A stretch of 64,000 bases of DNA from Aselliscus stoliczkanus (Eukaryota > Chordata > Mammalia > Chiroptera > Hipposideridae), in the NCBI GenBank assembly GCA_033961575.1, contig CM066736.1, positions 84,282,852-84,346,851 of the forward strand, in the 5' to 3' direction. The first letter of the stretch is position 1. Every line of letters starts with the position of its first letter. Position numbers and translations under genes: made by a program. The notes under the pieces are model-generated. The model was given only the letters and a program-made list of their open reading frames with translations. It made no database searches and was not told where the DNA came from. This document shows, in pieces, positions 9,126-20,767 of this stretch.

Positions 9126-9429
9126 ACTCATTGATTTTTATGGAAGGCGTTTAGAACAGCTGATATAATAGGTTATGTGGTTTGACTCTTATGGTCTTCA
9201 CTCTTTGGTGTCACATTGTGAATATGTTAACGTGGCAAAAGGGGTTTTATGGATATAATGAAATTTATTCATCAGTTGACCTTAAGATAGGGCGATTATC
9301 CTGAATTATCCAAATTGGCCAAGTTTAAGTTAATGAGTCCTTAAAAGCAGAAAAGGTAGACAGAAGGAGAAATCAGAGATTCCAGAAGTAGGCAAAAAGA
9401 GAAATCAGAGATTTAGAAGGACTCAAAAC

Positions 9430-9614
9430 CCTGGCTAGCTTGAAAGCTAGCCATTCCTCAGAGGTTTTGCATGTACTCTATCTTCCACCTGAAATGCCTT
9501 CCCACCGACTTGTTTTCCTGGCAAATTTATCCTGTAGATGTCAGCTCAAGTATTACTTTCTCTTTGAGACCTCCCAGAAAGATGTTCCTTCATGGATTGA
9601 TGTGTAAGTCCATT
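9430..9614 (+). mobile_element. L2 fragment
   Basis: CACCTGAAATGCCTTCCCAC, CAGCTCAAGTATTACTTTC and GAGACCTCCCAGAAAG match the L2 3' region in sense orientation. The VES SINE at 9630 follows it. Confidence 0.6.
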
Positions 9615-9629
9615 AAAGAAACTGTCATA

Positions 9630-9815
9630 TAGGCGTGTCCGGTTAGCTCAGGTGGTTAGAGTGCAGTGCTCATAACACCAAGGTTGCCGGTTCAATCCCC
9701 ACATGGGCCACTGAGCTACGCCCTCCACAACTAGATTCAAACAACCAATCCACTTGGAGCTGATGGGTCCTGGAAAAACACACTGTTCCCCAATTTTAAA
9801 GAAACATTAAATTAA
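9630..9815 (+). mobile_element. VES-type tRNA SINE, complete
   Basis: A box GGTTAGCTCAGGTGGTTAGA, B box GGTTCAATCCC, CACATGGGCCACTGAGCTAC, CCTCCACAACTAGATTC and GGTCCTGGAAAAACACACTG. Perfect 15-bp duplication AAAGAAACTGTCATA at 9615-9629 and 9816-9830. VES is a bat SINE family. Confidence 0.92.
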
Positions 9816-9869
9816 AAAGAAACTGTCATACATTTTTTTATATTGAATGTCCAGTATGTACTGGCACTG

Positions 9870-10010
9870 TGTTAATATGTTCCTTATATAGCTCACCTTT
9901 GAAATAGATATTTTCCTCATTTTATGCACAAATTTGTTTTGAGAAGCTAAATAGCCTACCCAGGCTTCCATTGCTGGAAATGGCAGAGCCAGCATTCAAG
10001 CCCAGGACCT
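9870..10010 (+). mobile_element. MIR fragment
   Basis: Diverged MIR-like core with GCACTGTGTTAATATG, CTCATTTTATGCACAAA and GGCAGAGCCAGCATTCAAGC. Confidence 0.5.
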
Positions 10011-11256
10011 TGTGAATCCAGTGCTTCAAAATACACTAATATTGCCCCTCACATTTGCCTATCTTGTAGCTTGTAAGCACTTTGAATGCTATTTTCATCT
10101 TTTATGAATTGATATTAGATGAATTAGTCATTTAGACAATTCCAGTTTTCTTTTACTTGGCTGCTAATCAGCTTAATTCTATACTCATTAGCTACATTAG
10201 CTGGTGTTCTGATAGAATGTTTACCTTCCCTATTACATGGCTCTTGATCTTTTATCTTTCCCTTTGTGGCACCATTGTGTGTATGTGTTATAGGGAGCTG
10301 TTTTTTTCCTTTTGAAGTCAGTGAAGTATAATTAATATAAAATTCTGTTAAAACCCTGATCAAATGTCTGGTATCTGCTAGACCTTGTCCTTGGCTCATA
10401 GCAGATGTTGACAGTATAAGCTTTAACTGCTAAGCCTAGACTTAGCAGACTACACTGCTACCACATCAGTTAGCATTGACATCTGCTTGTCATCTCTTGT
10501 TAGTGTCTCCCTAAAACAGGTGATATAGACCTACAGAATGAGTAGAAATTTGGTAGGATATTACCAATAGCTTAGCATCACAGTAATAAAAAAAATACCT
10601 AGAGAGAATGGCAATGAGTGGAGGCCTAGGGGGCATTTGAAAAGGAAATTATTGTGATAATCCAACTGAGCAATGAAGAAACATGAATTTTTGGTTTGGT
10701 AATAGGATGGATAGAAGAGGGTAGATGTGAGAGTTATCTGAAAGGTAGAATCAATAAGTCTTGGTAACTGGTAAGAGAGGGAAAGAGAGCTGTCTCTCAA
10801 CTCAACCAAAGGCATTCATTGTTGTGCTATATCCTGCGCTTGCCAACATATATTCTCCAATATCATTCAGAATGTAAAGGAACCTGAAAAACTAGCTGGT
10901 GATGCTCTCCTTTTAAGGTGGAATTACGCTCCTAAAAGAAACCCAGTGAGTGGAAATTTCAACTACCAGCTCTCCTGGGACCTGCTAACCTCTTGCCTAG
11001 TCAGATAGGCCTTGGCCTTGTCGAACTTCACATTCCTTTTATTTGATGAGTCACAAAGAAATTTCTCTGCCAATGATATCTCATATTGCCATGAAACTCC
11101 TCTAGTTTTTGTGGTTGCTAATGATTTTAGATACCATATGAGCAATTTTGGACACCTTAGCTGTAGATAATAAATATAATACCATGTTAATAAACAGATA
11201 TCTTCCTTTAACAAATTCAGTACCTGTGCCTCTACTTTTCTACTGCCCGGACTCCT

Positions 11257-11660
11257 ATGGGGAATTGGGGAAGGGGAACAGACAAGTTGCTGTCCTTTTG
11301 TTCTTCAGTCTAGTTGTGGAGGACATTGCTTCACTGTCCCATGTTGGTATTGTGATTACTGCGCTCTTCCCAGCTGAGGCAGATTGGTCGCTGGCCATTG
11401 GACTGCCCACAGCGGCTCACGGCACCTCACGCTAGCTGCCAGCCACTCACAGCAGCTTATGGCAGCCCACTGAAGCCCCGCTGCAGCCTATGCCATAGCC
11501 GGCCACTCACGGCGGCCCAGCTCCAGGTGGAGCTGCTCTTCACCATCTTAGCTGTAGAGGGCAGTGTCACTGGCCCATGTAGGATCTGAACCCGTAGCCC
11601 TGCTGCTCAGAGCTCGGGCCCCCAAGCCAGCTCTTAACCAACGAGTCACTCAGCCAGCTT
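11257..11660 (-). mobile_element. Long-form tRNA SINE (subtype 2)
   Basis: Antisense. GGGGAATTGGGGAAGGGGAA tail region, CTAGTTGTGGAGGACATTGC block, GC-rich body and a head with the GCTGCTCAGAGCTC insert, ending CAGCCAGC. It lacks a T-run at its left end. Confidence 0.82.
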
Positions 11661-11677
11661 TGGAAAGCCAATTTTTA

Positions 11678-12093
11678 TTTTATTTTATTTTATTTTTTTA
11701 AAGATTTTATTAGGGAATTGTGGGAGGGGAACAACATTGGGGAATCAGGGAAGGGGAACAGACAAGTTGCTGTCTTTTTTTTTGTTGTTGTTGTTCTTCA
11801 ATCTAGTTGCGGAGGACGTTGTTTCACTGGCCCATGTTGGTATCGTCATTGCGCTCTTCCTGGATGAGGCAGATGGTCGCTCACCACGGCTTTTGGCAGC
11901 TCACACTGGCTGCCGACCACTCACTGTAGCCTATGGTAGCACCCTGCAGCATGGGCTGCAACTTACACCGTCGCCGGGTGGAGCTTTTGTTAGCTGTAGA
12001 GGGCACTGTCACTGGCCCTCATATGTGGGATCCAAACCGGGGCCGGTGGCATCCCCAAACCAGCTCTTAACCAATGCGCCACTCGGCCAGCCC
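11678..12093 (-). mobile_element. Long-form tRNA SINE (subtype 1), beside the previous copy
   Basis: Antisense. A TTTTA-rich tail, then AAGATTTTATTAGGGAATTG through the head at GGCCAGCCC. 16-bp duplication with one mismatch: GGAAAGCCAATTTTTA at 11662-11677 and 12094-12109. Confidence 0.88.
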
Positions 12094-12751
12094 GGAAACC
12101 CAATTTTTAATACTTTATCCTTCAAAGGAAATTTCTGAGACAGATGGCAATTTATTATCACTGTTTTTTCTTTGATTGTGTGATTTCTTCACCACATGCC
12201 ACAACAATTATTTAGGTACAATTTTTCAAAGAAAAAATTACTACCACTTTGAATGGAATCATTGGTTTTAAAATGCTCTTGATTTCAAGCAATGTTAAAA
12301 TATAAAAACAAATAATGCTTCTTAGAATAAGCAGAGTATTTTCTGGGGCTTGATATTTGAGGGATAATGACATTCAGTAGAGAATAACCTAATGTGTGTC
12401 TTATGTGTCTTCTGGGATGTTCCTGTACCCCTCAATAGAAAATGACATCATTTATTTGTCTCTCAAAAGTGAAGATGAAGGTAATCTCTGTCCATTGCTC
12501 TCTAGTAACATGTTTAGAAATCTTTTGAAAGTAAGTTTGGCAATAGGTGGCCTTAACCTAAATGGCCATTTCAAAAAGTCCCATTGCTTTTACTCCTTAG
12601 GAAGTCATAGGGCCATCTTTTGTCATTTGTCATATATTGGTCATATTTTGCAAAGTTTAGATATTCTTGTATTGCAGTATTTATTTTTCAAAAGTAAATT
12701 AAGGTTATCTTTACTTTTTATTTGCCTTGTTAATAAATTAATCTGTAATTT

Positions 12752-13430
12752 TCTTTTTTGTTGAGTTATAATTCATATAATATGAAATTCAGCATATTAA
12801 AGTATATTCACTGATTTTTAGTATAGTCACTATGTTTTGCAACCATGTCCTAATTCCAGAACATTCCATCACCCAAAAAGAAACTCCATACCCATTAGCA
12901 GTCAGTCTCAATCACACCTCCCCTCCCCATTCCCCAGACTACCACTAATCTACTTTCTGTCTTTATGGATTTGCCTATTTGGGAAGTTTCTTATATATGG
13001 AGTCATAAAGTATATGGCCTTTTATGTTGAACTTCTTAGCCTAATGATTTCGGGGGTTTTGTATCTTGTATTAGTATTTCGTTCCTTTTTATTGCCAATT
13101 GTTATTCCATTGTATGGATTATATTCCACATTTCATTTATCCATCATCAATTGATGATCCTTTGAATGTTTGTCACTTTTTGGCTATTAGGAATAATGCT
13201 GCTGCGAACATTAGTGTATAAGTTTTTTTTGTGACCATGTATTTTCATTTTTTGAAAAACTTATGTTCCTAGGTATATACATTTTTGTATATACCTAAGA
13301 ATGTAATCACTGGGTCATATGATAATTTTATGTTCAAATTTTTTGAGGAACTACCAGACTGTTATCCATAGCCACTGTAACATTTACATTCCCATCAGCA
13401 ATTTATGAAGGTTTTTATTTCTCTAAAACT
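12752..13430 (-). mobile_element. L1 3' region, antisense
   Basis: TTTTGCAACCATGTCC, CTACTTTCTGTCTTTATGGA, TTGTTATTCCATTGTATGG and GGAATAATGCTGCTGCGAAC are the usual antisense L1 3' UTR and ORF2-end sequence. Confidence 0.8.
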
Positions 13431-13435
13431 TAGTA

Positions 13436-13620
13436 ACGATAAGAACTAATATTTGAGAGCTTACTGTATACAAGATACTATTGTACATACATTATCATTT
13501 ATTTCATAATACAATCCAGATCATGGAGAATTAAGTTACTCCCAAGGTGACCTAGTTAGTAGATACTGAAGCAAGGATTGAACACAGGTTTGTCTAATGC
13601 CACAGAATGAATTCTTAATG
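13436..13620 (+). mobile_element. MIR
   Basis: GAGAGCTTACTGTATACAAG through CCCAAGGTGACCTAGTTAGT and AGGATTGAACACAGG follow the MIR consensus pattern. Confidence 0.65.
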
Positions 13621-13739
13621 CTTTATATTTTAGAAAGTATTTTTGCATAATTTTAACTTTGTAAAATGTACCTTAAAGAGTACCATTTTACTCTGTGGTA
13701 ATATGTGAACAACCATAATTTACCATCGTAAGTGAAATT

Positions 13740-13925
13740 GCATGTGGTGGTGTAGAAAGAGCACTGGATTTGTAACGGGAAAACCTGATCTGTGCTAATT
13801 ACTAGGTGTGTAAGTTTAATTTAGTGGCTTAATTTCTTTGACCCTCTGTTTTCTCATGAAAGTATACATGAATACCCTTAGCAGAGTACCTGTCAAATAG
13901 TTGGAACCCAGCAAATGTTTAAATG
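13740..13925 (+). mobile_element. MIR-related SINE fragment
   Basis: GTAGAAAGAGCACTGGATTT, TTTGACCCTCTGTTTTCTCA and a TGGAACCCAGCAAATG end resemble MIR. Confidence 0.6.
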
Positions 13926-14589
13926 TTAATAATTATCAGAGAAACAGCAGAGCACTTTTAGGGAACTCTTTATTTTCTGTGGTTGGCATTCCTTTGGCAA
14001 TTGACAGCAACTTGGGCCAAATTATTCATATTGTGGATATAGAAATGTTGGATTGCATTTTCTTTAGTTTTCTACTGAACTCCTATGTTACTTTAGGTGG
14101 TCCAAGAAATGTTTTTTTATAATACTATACCTGAAGTCTTTTCTATGGAAAAATAAGGAGTAATTCCTTAATTATGGCTGGGAAACCTCCTGTGGCAAAA
14201 GTGTCCTTGAGTGGACTTAAGGTTCGGCTTCTTCCCTCCAGAGGTTTTTTCCAAATGTACCACTTGTATTGGTCATGACTGTCGGTTGTATGCTCAGAAG
14301 TACTGCTCCTCCATGACCACCATTTTTTACCTAGTAAACATACTTATAACTACTATCAGTGTGCTTTGAAAGATGTTATATAAAAATAGCAATTTCAAGT
14401 TATTTCTCATTGCTTTAGCTAAGCAGATAAGCCTGGAAAGTAAAAATAGAATCTCTTGAAATTTCCTAAGTATAAAAACTTTAGGAACCATTTGAAAAAT
14501 ATGATGATGATGATGTGTACATGTCTTAATTCTTGTCTGAACTGAAAATGAGGGAAGGTTAGAGTGTATAAGATTTATTGAGCACTTAC

Positions 14590-16012
14590 TGTCGTATTTT
14601 TAAAACTTCTTTTTGACTGTTATAGTGTAAAATACATATTTGTTGAAATTTAACAACTTACAAAGTGCAACAGACACTTGACCTTATACCATGTGCAAAA
14701 ATTAACTTAAAATGGATCAGCAACCTAAATAAATGTTCTAAAACCATAAACCTGTTAGAATAAAGCATAGGGAAAAACCTTCATCTCCTTGGATTTGGCA
14801 GTAGACTTCTTAGATATGACATCAAAAGCATGAGCAACAAGAGAAAAAAAATAGATAAATTGAACTTTAAAAAATTAAAAACTTTTGTGCATCAAAGGAC
14901 ATTATGAAGCAAGGGAAATGACAACCTGCAGAATGGGAGAAAATATTTGCAAGTCATATGACTTGCAAAATGTAAAATCCAGACTGTATAAGGAATTCCT
15001 AAAACTCAACGACCCAATCTAATAGACAACCCAATTTTAAAATGAGCAAAAGTTTTGAGTAGACATTTCTCCAACAATATACAAAGATTAATAAATTAGC
15101 ACATAAAAAATGCTTAATATAGAATTGTCATTGGGGAAATACAGATCTAAACTAGAGTGAGATATCACTTTATACTTAATAGGATGGCTACTTTTTTTTT
15201 TTTTTTTTTTTTTGAGGGCAGTGTCACTGGCCCTCATATGTGGGACCGAACCGGGGATGCTGGCTTCTAAGCCAGCGCTTAACCACTGCGCCACTCGGCT
15301 GGCCCAGGATGGCTATTTTTTAAAAAAACAAAAACAAAGGGAGAATAATAAGGTTGGTGAAGTTGTAGAGTTATTGAAAGCTTCATATGTTCCTGATGGA
15401 AATGCAAAGTAGTGCAGCTGCTGTGGAAAAGTTTGGCAGTTTCTCAAAAAGGTAAACATAGAATAACCATATGACCTAGTCGTTCCACTCTTAGGTATAT
15501 ATTCAAGAGAATTGAAAACAGATACTTGTATCCTAATGTTTATTGCAACATAATTCATAATAGCCAAAAGATTGAATCTACCCAAGTGTCCATCAGCAGA
15601 TGGATGGATTAACAAAATGTGATATATTCATACAATGGAGTATGTTTCATCCCTAAAAAATAGAGCACATGTAAGGAATGAAGTCTTATATATGCTATAG
15701 CATGAACCAACTTTGAAAACATTATGCTTAGTGAAAGAAGCCAGATGCAAAAGAACAAATATTGGATGATTCCACTTATATGAATTGTCCATACAAGCAA
15801 ATTCATAGAGATAGTAATTCCCCATTCTCCTCCCACTCCACAGATTAAAGAGTCTCTGTTTGGATGATAAAAAAAGTTTTGGAAATAAGAAGTGGTAACG
15901 GTTATACAACAGTGTGAATGTAATTAATGCCATTGAATTGTACACTTAATTGTTAAAAGGGCAAATTTTATTTTTCTTGTATACATATTTCTACAATAAA
16001 ATTTTAGAAAAT
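14590..16012 (+). mobile_element. L1 3' region, sense
   Basis: ORF2-end sequence (for example GCATCAAAGGACATTATGAA, CAAGTGTCCATCAGCAGATG) continues into a 3' UTR ending CTACAATAAAATTTTAG. It is interrupted by the SINE at 15191-15305. Confidence 0.85.
15191..15305 (-). mobile_element. Short tRNA-derived SINE nested in L1
   Basis: Antisense, with a long T-tract followed by GAGGGCAG. Perfect 10-bp duplication AGGATGGCTA at 15181-15190 and 15306-15315. Confidence 0.92.
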
Positions 16013-16339
16013 ATGAGAGGGAATTTGTTCTAAATCTAGCAGTAATCTTAGCTTTAATATATTCACTATAGTATTGGTTATAGAGCATGACAAAGGGAGT
16101 CATTTAGTATGACATAGGGTTAATTATCCAGAAAATGAAAGATGACTATTTAAATCTTAGACATGATATATATATCTGAAACAGAAATATCATGAAACAA
16201 TGTTTATGTACAGTTGGAACAACACTGATCAACTTCCTACCAGCTCTTAATTCTTTTTATTTCTACTTGTGTTCCAGTTGGTTCTTATGGTGATTTCCTG
16301 GAACCGTTTTTATTCAGGTTTTCATTTACATAAGGAAGC

Positions 16340-16560
16340 TATATATAGCACTGCAGAGTATCTGATAGGCATCTTGTTTATCTCATGTGTTTTACTAGCA
16401 ACAAAACCTCCATTTTACAGGTGAAGATCCTGAAATTCAGAGAGATAATTGACTCAACAAGATCACACTGCTGATAGGGAGAGCCACGATTTGACTCTCA
16501 ATCTATTTGATGCTAAAGCCTTATTGCCCTTTATATCTAGATGACTGATAAAGAGCAGAT
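16340..16560 (+). mobile_element. MIR
   Basis: CCATTTTACAGGTGAAGATC, CAACAAGATCACACTGCTG and a GCCACGATTTGA stretch match MIR. Confidence 0.65.
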
Positions 16561-17339
16561 TACTTGGGAAGAGGTACTTACCAATCACATTCTTTCCATT
16601 TTATGTATATGGTTAACTTTACTTACAAATATAATATGATAGAGATTTTGTTTTTCTTGCTAGACTTATTCATGTCAGATATTTTCAGGGCATGTTTTCC
16701 TTGACTAAGACTTCAGAACAGGCTACTTTTGAGACTAGGTTCTCAAATTTTTGACGTGTGTAAATGTGCCTAATTTATAGGTTAACTGTATCCAGCTGCC
16801 TTTGGCAGGAGTTATAGTATGTTATTTATCCTGGTATCAAGTACAATGTCTAGCACACTGTAAATTCCTAATAAAATGTTTCTGGAGTGAACATTAATTA
16901 CTGCATGCCTATGCTCTGGTCAGTTGGTAGGGTCTTGGTGTTCTTTTAATTTCCAACACCATGTTTTTTTAGAAAACTTGCCATCAAAATATTTCCTGTA
17001 TATAGTTTTTAAGGAATTCAGGAAACATCCTTTCTATATAACTTTTAATGCATTCTGATAGGCAGTGTTCGCAGATATCCCATCATAATAGTAAATTATC
17101 TCAGTAGTTAATACCAGTTCTGTCTGCCGGTTCTGTCTGCCTTGTACAGTGCAACAGTACTCTTTTCCACCAGTACTTCCAAATGCATATTGAGTCCTCA
17201 TATTTATGAGCCGTGACCTACATTCATATCCTTGTCTGCCCACTCCCAACCCCAAGGACTCATGATCTAGGGCTCTAGCGTTCAGTATAAACAGCCCTCT
17301 ATTCACCTTCACATTGACAGAACATGCCATCATCATTCA

Positions 17340-17520
17340 CATCCCCATTGCTTTGTATATTTCGGTTTTTCTTCCTGAAATGCTCTTTAACTCCTCTTCT
17401 GGTAAATCCTCATTCATCCTTCAGGTTCTAGCATAAATGTCATCACTTGAATAAAACCTTCTTTAGTCTCCCTTCACCTATTGGCTGAATTAGGATTTCT
17501 CTCCTCTGTATTTTAGTCCT
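17340..17520 (+). mobile_element. L2 fragment
   Basis: CTTCCTGAAATGCTCTTT, CTTCAGGTTCTAGCATAAAT and TCTTTAGTCTCCCTTCACC match L2 in sense orientation. Confidence 0.55.
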
Positions 17521-18287
17521 CCTGAAAGAATATTATATACAAAACAGCTGGACATGTTTAAATAGTACATCGGGGAGACTTGGTGAGATGTAATTTGCGT
17601 GTAAATAATGGAGCTAGATGATTTATAGTTCTCAGTCCAGCCTTTGTCCACAGCTCTGTTGGTGATAACTGACCTGACTGGTGTCTTAAATATATATTGG
17701 TTTCACCACAAATGAGTAGAGATAGTAGTTCTTATTTATCTCATTCCTTGACTAAAGCACTTACCATCCTGAGATACCAGTACACCAAGGCTTATGAGAA
17801 TAGACTAAGTTAATATTGTAAAGCACTTAGAACATTAATTGGCACATAATAAATGTGCAATAAATATTAGCTGTTCTAATAGGAATTTATAGTGTTGTTT
17901 AGGTTGTGTTGTGTTGGATATAGCAATTGGTGGTTAACTAAGGAGAATTTTTAAAATTTAGGTAAAAGCATTATTCTCTCAGTTATTCAGTTTTGTACTT
18001 GCTGTGTGTCTCATATTTTGTCATAAGCAAAGAATACAAAGATGAGTAGACATAGCCCTTGACTTCTCAGAGCTTAGCCATAAAATTTTTCTTACCTCAG
18101 TTTTGATAAGGTTTGAGTAAAGACTGTCTGATCCAATGGGAAGATCTATGAACCAGGAGTCCTAATCTTAGAGTCTTGGCCTAGTGACTTAGAGCAAGGT
18201 ACTTCTTAGATGTCTAATACATACCTCAAGCTCATTAGGTATAAAGCAGATCTCTTGTTAACTCCCTTCTCTCAGGTATTACTCAGG

Positions 18288-18330
18288 CTTTTAACTAAGG
18301 TATTAACTCCCTTAACACCTTAGTTAAAAG
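18288..18330. repeat. Perfect 14-bp inverted repeat (hairpin)
   Basis: CTTTTAACTAAGGT (18288-18301) and ACCTTAGTTAAAAG (18317-18330) are exact reverse complements separated by 15 nt. Confidence 0.9.
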
Positions 18331-18339
18331 TACTTTCAT

Positions 18340-19500
18340 CCTTCCATTTGTTTAAGCCAAGGAGTCTAGATGTCACCTTTGGATTTTTTCTTTCTAGTCA
18401 CCCTCCACATCTGTTCTTTCGAAAGTTCTGATTATTGTGCCTCCAAAATACAGCTGTCTACTTCTTCCTGTTCCCACTATTATCATCATAGTCTGTGTCA
18501 TCATCTCTTGCCTTCAAATTGGTTTCTTAGCTTCCATGGTTTCCTGTCTGCAATCCATTTGCCACACAGCAGCCATTTTTGAAACATAAATCCCCCCATT
18601 TAAACCCCTCCATTGGCTTCCCATCATATTGGACATAAAATCTTAATTCCTTGCCCTGGCCTATATAATTTGGCCCTTGGTTACCTCTTTTACCTTCTCT
18701 TCTGCTACTTTTCCCCTTACCCTACTTCATTTATTCTGATCTTTTCTCTGTTTTTCTGATGCGTCCAACCTTGAAGCCTTTGTGCTAGCTTGTTTCTTCT
18801 GCTTGGAACATTGCTACTTCAGATCTTCTTGTGACTGATTTCTATTTTATGTCTCAACTTTTTGTGTCAAATGTCAACTTTTTAAATGAGTCCTTCCCTG
18901 AGCACCCAATCCAGAGTAGCACTCAAAACTATCACATTATTGGGGCCGGCCTAGTGGGGCATTGGTTAAGAGTTGTCTTTTTATGCCAGCTCCGAGCAGC
19001 AGGGCCCCGATTCACATCCCACATGAGGGCCAGTGACGCTGCGCCCTCTACAGCTAAGATGTTGAAAACAGCTTGACCTGGAGCTGGGCTGCCCTTAGTC
19101 GCCGGAGACGGCATAGGCTACAGTGGGGCTGGCTGGCAGCTTGCATGCGCTTTTGTTAGCTGCCGTGAATGGCTGTGAGTGGCCGTCCAATAGCTGGCAA
19201 GCGACTGCCTCAGTGGGAAGAGCACAATGACAATACCAAAATGGGCCAGTGAAGCAATGTCCTCCACAACTAGACTGAAGAACAAAAGGACAGCAACTAT
19301 CACATTATTTTATCTTCAACATAGCATTTGTCTTTACTTGAAATTTTCTTATTTTCACGTGTTTGAATATCTCCTAGAATGTAAGCTCCATGATGGCAGG
19401 TTGTCTGTTGTCTTCACCATGGTATCCCAGCTCTTTGAGTAGTTCCGCCATGGAGTAGGTACTCAGTAAATATTCATGGAATCACTGGATAAATGAATCT
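18340..19500 (+). mobile_element. L2 3' region interrupted by a SINE
   Basis: CTCCATTGGCTTCCCATCA, GAGTCCTTCCCTGAGCACC, GAATGTAAGCTCCATGATGG and GTACTCAGTAAATATTCATG follow the L2 3' end. The SINE at 18942-19294 splits it. Confidence 0.75.
18942..19294 (+). mobile_element. Long-form tRNA SINE, tailless
   Basis: Head, body and the GTCCTCCACAACTAGACTG block are present. The copy then stops at AAAAGGACAGC with no poly(A), yet it is flanked by a perfect 15-bp duplication (AACTATCACATTATT at 18927-18941 and 19295-19309). About 80-100 nt of 3' end is missing compared with 4287-4736. Confidence 0.88.
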
Positions 19501-19891
19501 CTGTAAACTTCATGTTTCTCAATTGTAAAATAAAAATTTCTATCTAAATGATATCCAAGGACTCCCCTTTTCAAAGATAAAGCCACATACTAGTTAAAAA
19601 AGGAATAAAGACAGATTTTATTGAAGTTGTTAGTTACTTTATATCATTTTTCATGTCTATTTCATAACCTTTAAGATCAGTATTATTATTGCTCCCCTTT
19701 TATTGCTGAAGAAACGGGCTCACAGAAGTCATGGGACCCATGGCATTTCTCCGGATTAGTCCCTGTTATTAAGTAGAGTGGTTATCCAAATCTTTCCTCA
19801 GCTTAAAGTGGTTTTGTTTTGCCTGAAATGCTTGTATATGGACAGAAGCCTAGAAATTTAAGTTAATGCCACATTATAGAAGGTCTCAAGT

Positions 19892-20042
19892 AGGGCCCGC
19901 CAAGAGGCTCAGTTGGTTAAGAGCTCGCTCAAGAGTGCGAGCTGAGCTCTGAGCAACGGCGGTTCGAGGCCAGCCCAAGCTGAGTTGCCGTTGAGCTGCC
20001 AACAGGTAGCAGGAGGGCTCAGCTAAAAAAAAAAAAAAAAAG
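19892..20042 (+). mobile_element. Family-B tRNA SINE
   Basis: GGCTCAGTTGGTTAAGAGC head, GAGCTCTGAGCAACGGCGG, a GAGCTGCCAACAGGTAGC body and poly(A). Perfect duplication TAGAAGGTCTCAAGT at 19877-19891 and 20043-20057. Confidence 0.92.
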
Positions 20043-20674
20043 TAGAAGGTCTCAAGTGTCAAGCAATGGAATCTTTACCCATAAGTAGGAAAACTTTGAA
20101 TTGGAGAGTGGCTTGATTAAAAGTATGACTACCCAGGCCAGTATGGCGGAGCAGATGGCTGTGTGCAAGAGGGCAGAAGCTGGAGTTCTAGCTGAGGAAG
20201 ATCAAGGCCTGGAAAGGCAAAGAAATCCTCCTTCCTCCTATCTTAGCCCATGTAATAAAGGTATTTATTGTTATAAAAAATATAAATAAAAAATATGCCT
20301 GTACTTTGGCATGCTTTTTTTGAGTCTACTTCTAGGCATAGAAATGAGTAAACTATTTTGCTTGCCCTCCAGGCCATTTGGAGAGACAGAGTCGGATAAT
20401 TATTGCCTTTGGGAAATTGTGCCACAAAAGAGTGTATAAAACTCTTAGTGCTGCAGAGATCAGTGTTTACCTTAAATTCAGTCATCAGTCAATAGCAAAC
20501 ATTTCTGGTGTATTTAACTAGTATGTATTTTAGGATGATATTGGATTGGACTGTGTTTGGTATTAACTTTTTCCTTTATATATTATCAAGAACAGTTAAC
20601 ATAATTATACAACAAAACTACCTATATAAATAAAGCTTACTTTTATGTATTAAGATATTAACTTTCTCTGACAG

Positions 20675-20767
20675 ATATGCCAAGAGTTTAATAGCACCTG
20701 GGCATGGGAAATGGAGAAGAAAGGCTATCTTGAAATGAGTGTTGAATGCAAACTAGCACTCCTAAAG
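20675..20767 (+). CDS. RSF1: RSF1 exon 3: WHIM1 region (partial CDS)
   Basis: This 93-nt exon encodes 31 residues, starting ICQEFNSTWAW and ending CKLALLK. It is preceded by a pyrimidine tract and ACAG, and followed by a GTAATA donor. Both borders fall between codons (phase 0/0). The peptide forms the first half of the WHIM module that follows the DDT domain in ISWI-partner proteins such as RSF1, BAZ1A/B and ACF1-type subunits. In that family the module packs against the DDT domain and takes part in contacting the ATPase and linker DNA. The reading joins directly onto exon 4 (YLCECQFDD). By the human sequence I recall, these are about residues 94-124. Short open frames on the other strand here are chance. 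Confidence 0.95.

Larger units (their letters stand above)
1..20674 (+). other. RSF1: RSF1 intron 2 (3' part)
   Basis: No host coding exon is supported upstream of 20675. The stretch is repeat-rich: mariner fragments at 1-840, HAL1 at 1391-4160, and SINEs, L2, L1 and MIR copies listed separately. The stretches at 4760-5080, 7000-8360, 8730-9000, 10020-11250 and 12110-12750 look like unique or highly diverged A+T-rich intron. I see no conserved reading frame in them. Confidence 0.85.

Noticed and set aside
9630..9700. tRNA-like A and B boxes, as in many other places in the window
   Set aside because: These are SINE heads with duplications and A-tails. None has an intact cloverleaf that would support a functional tRNA gene.
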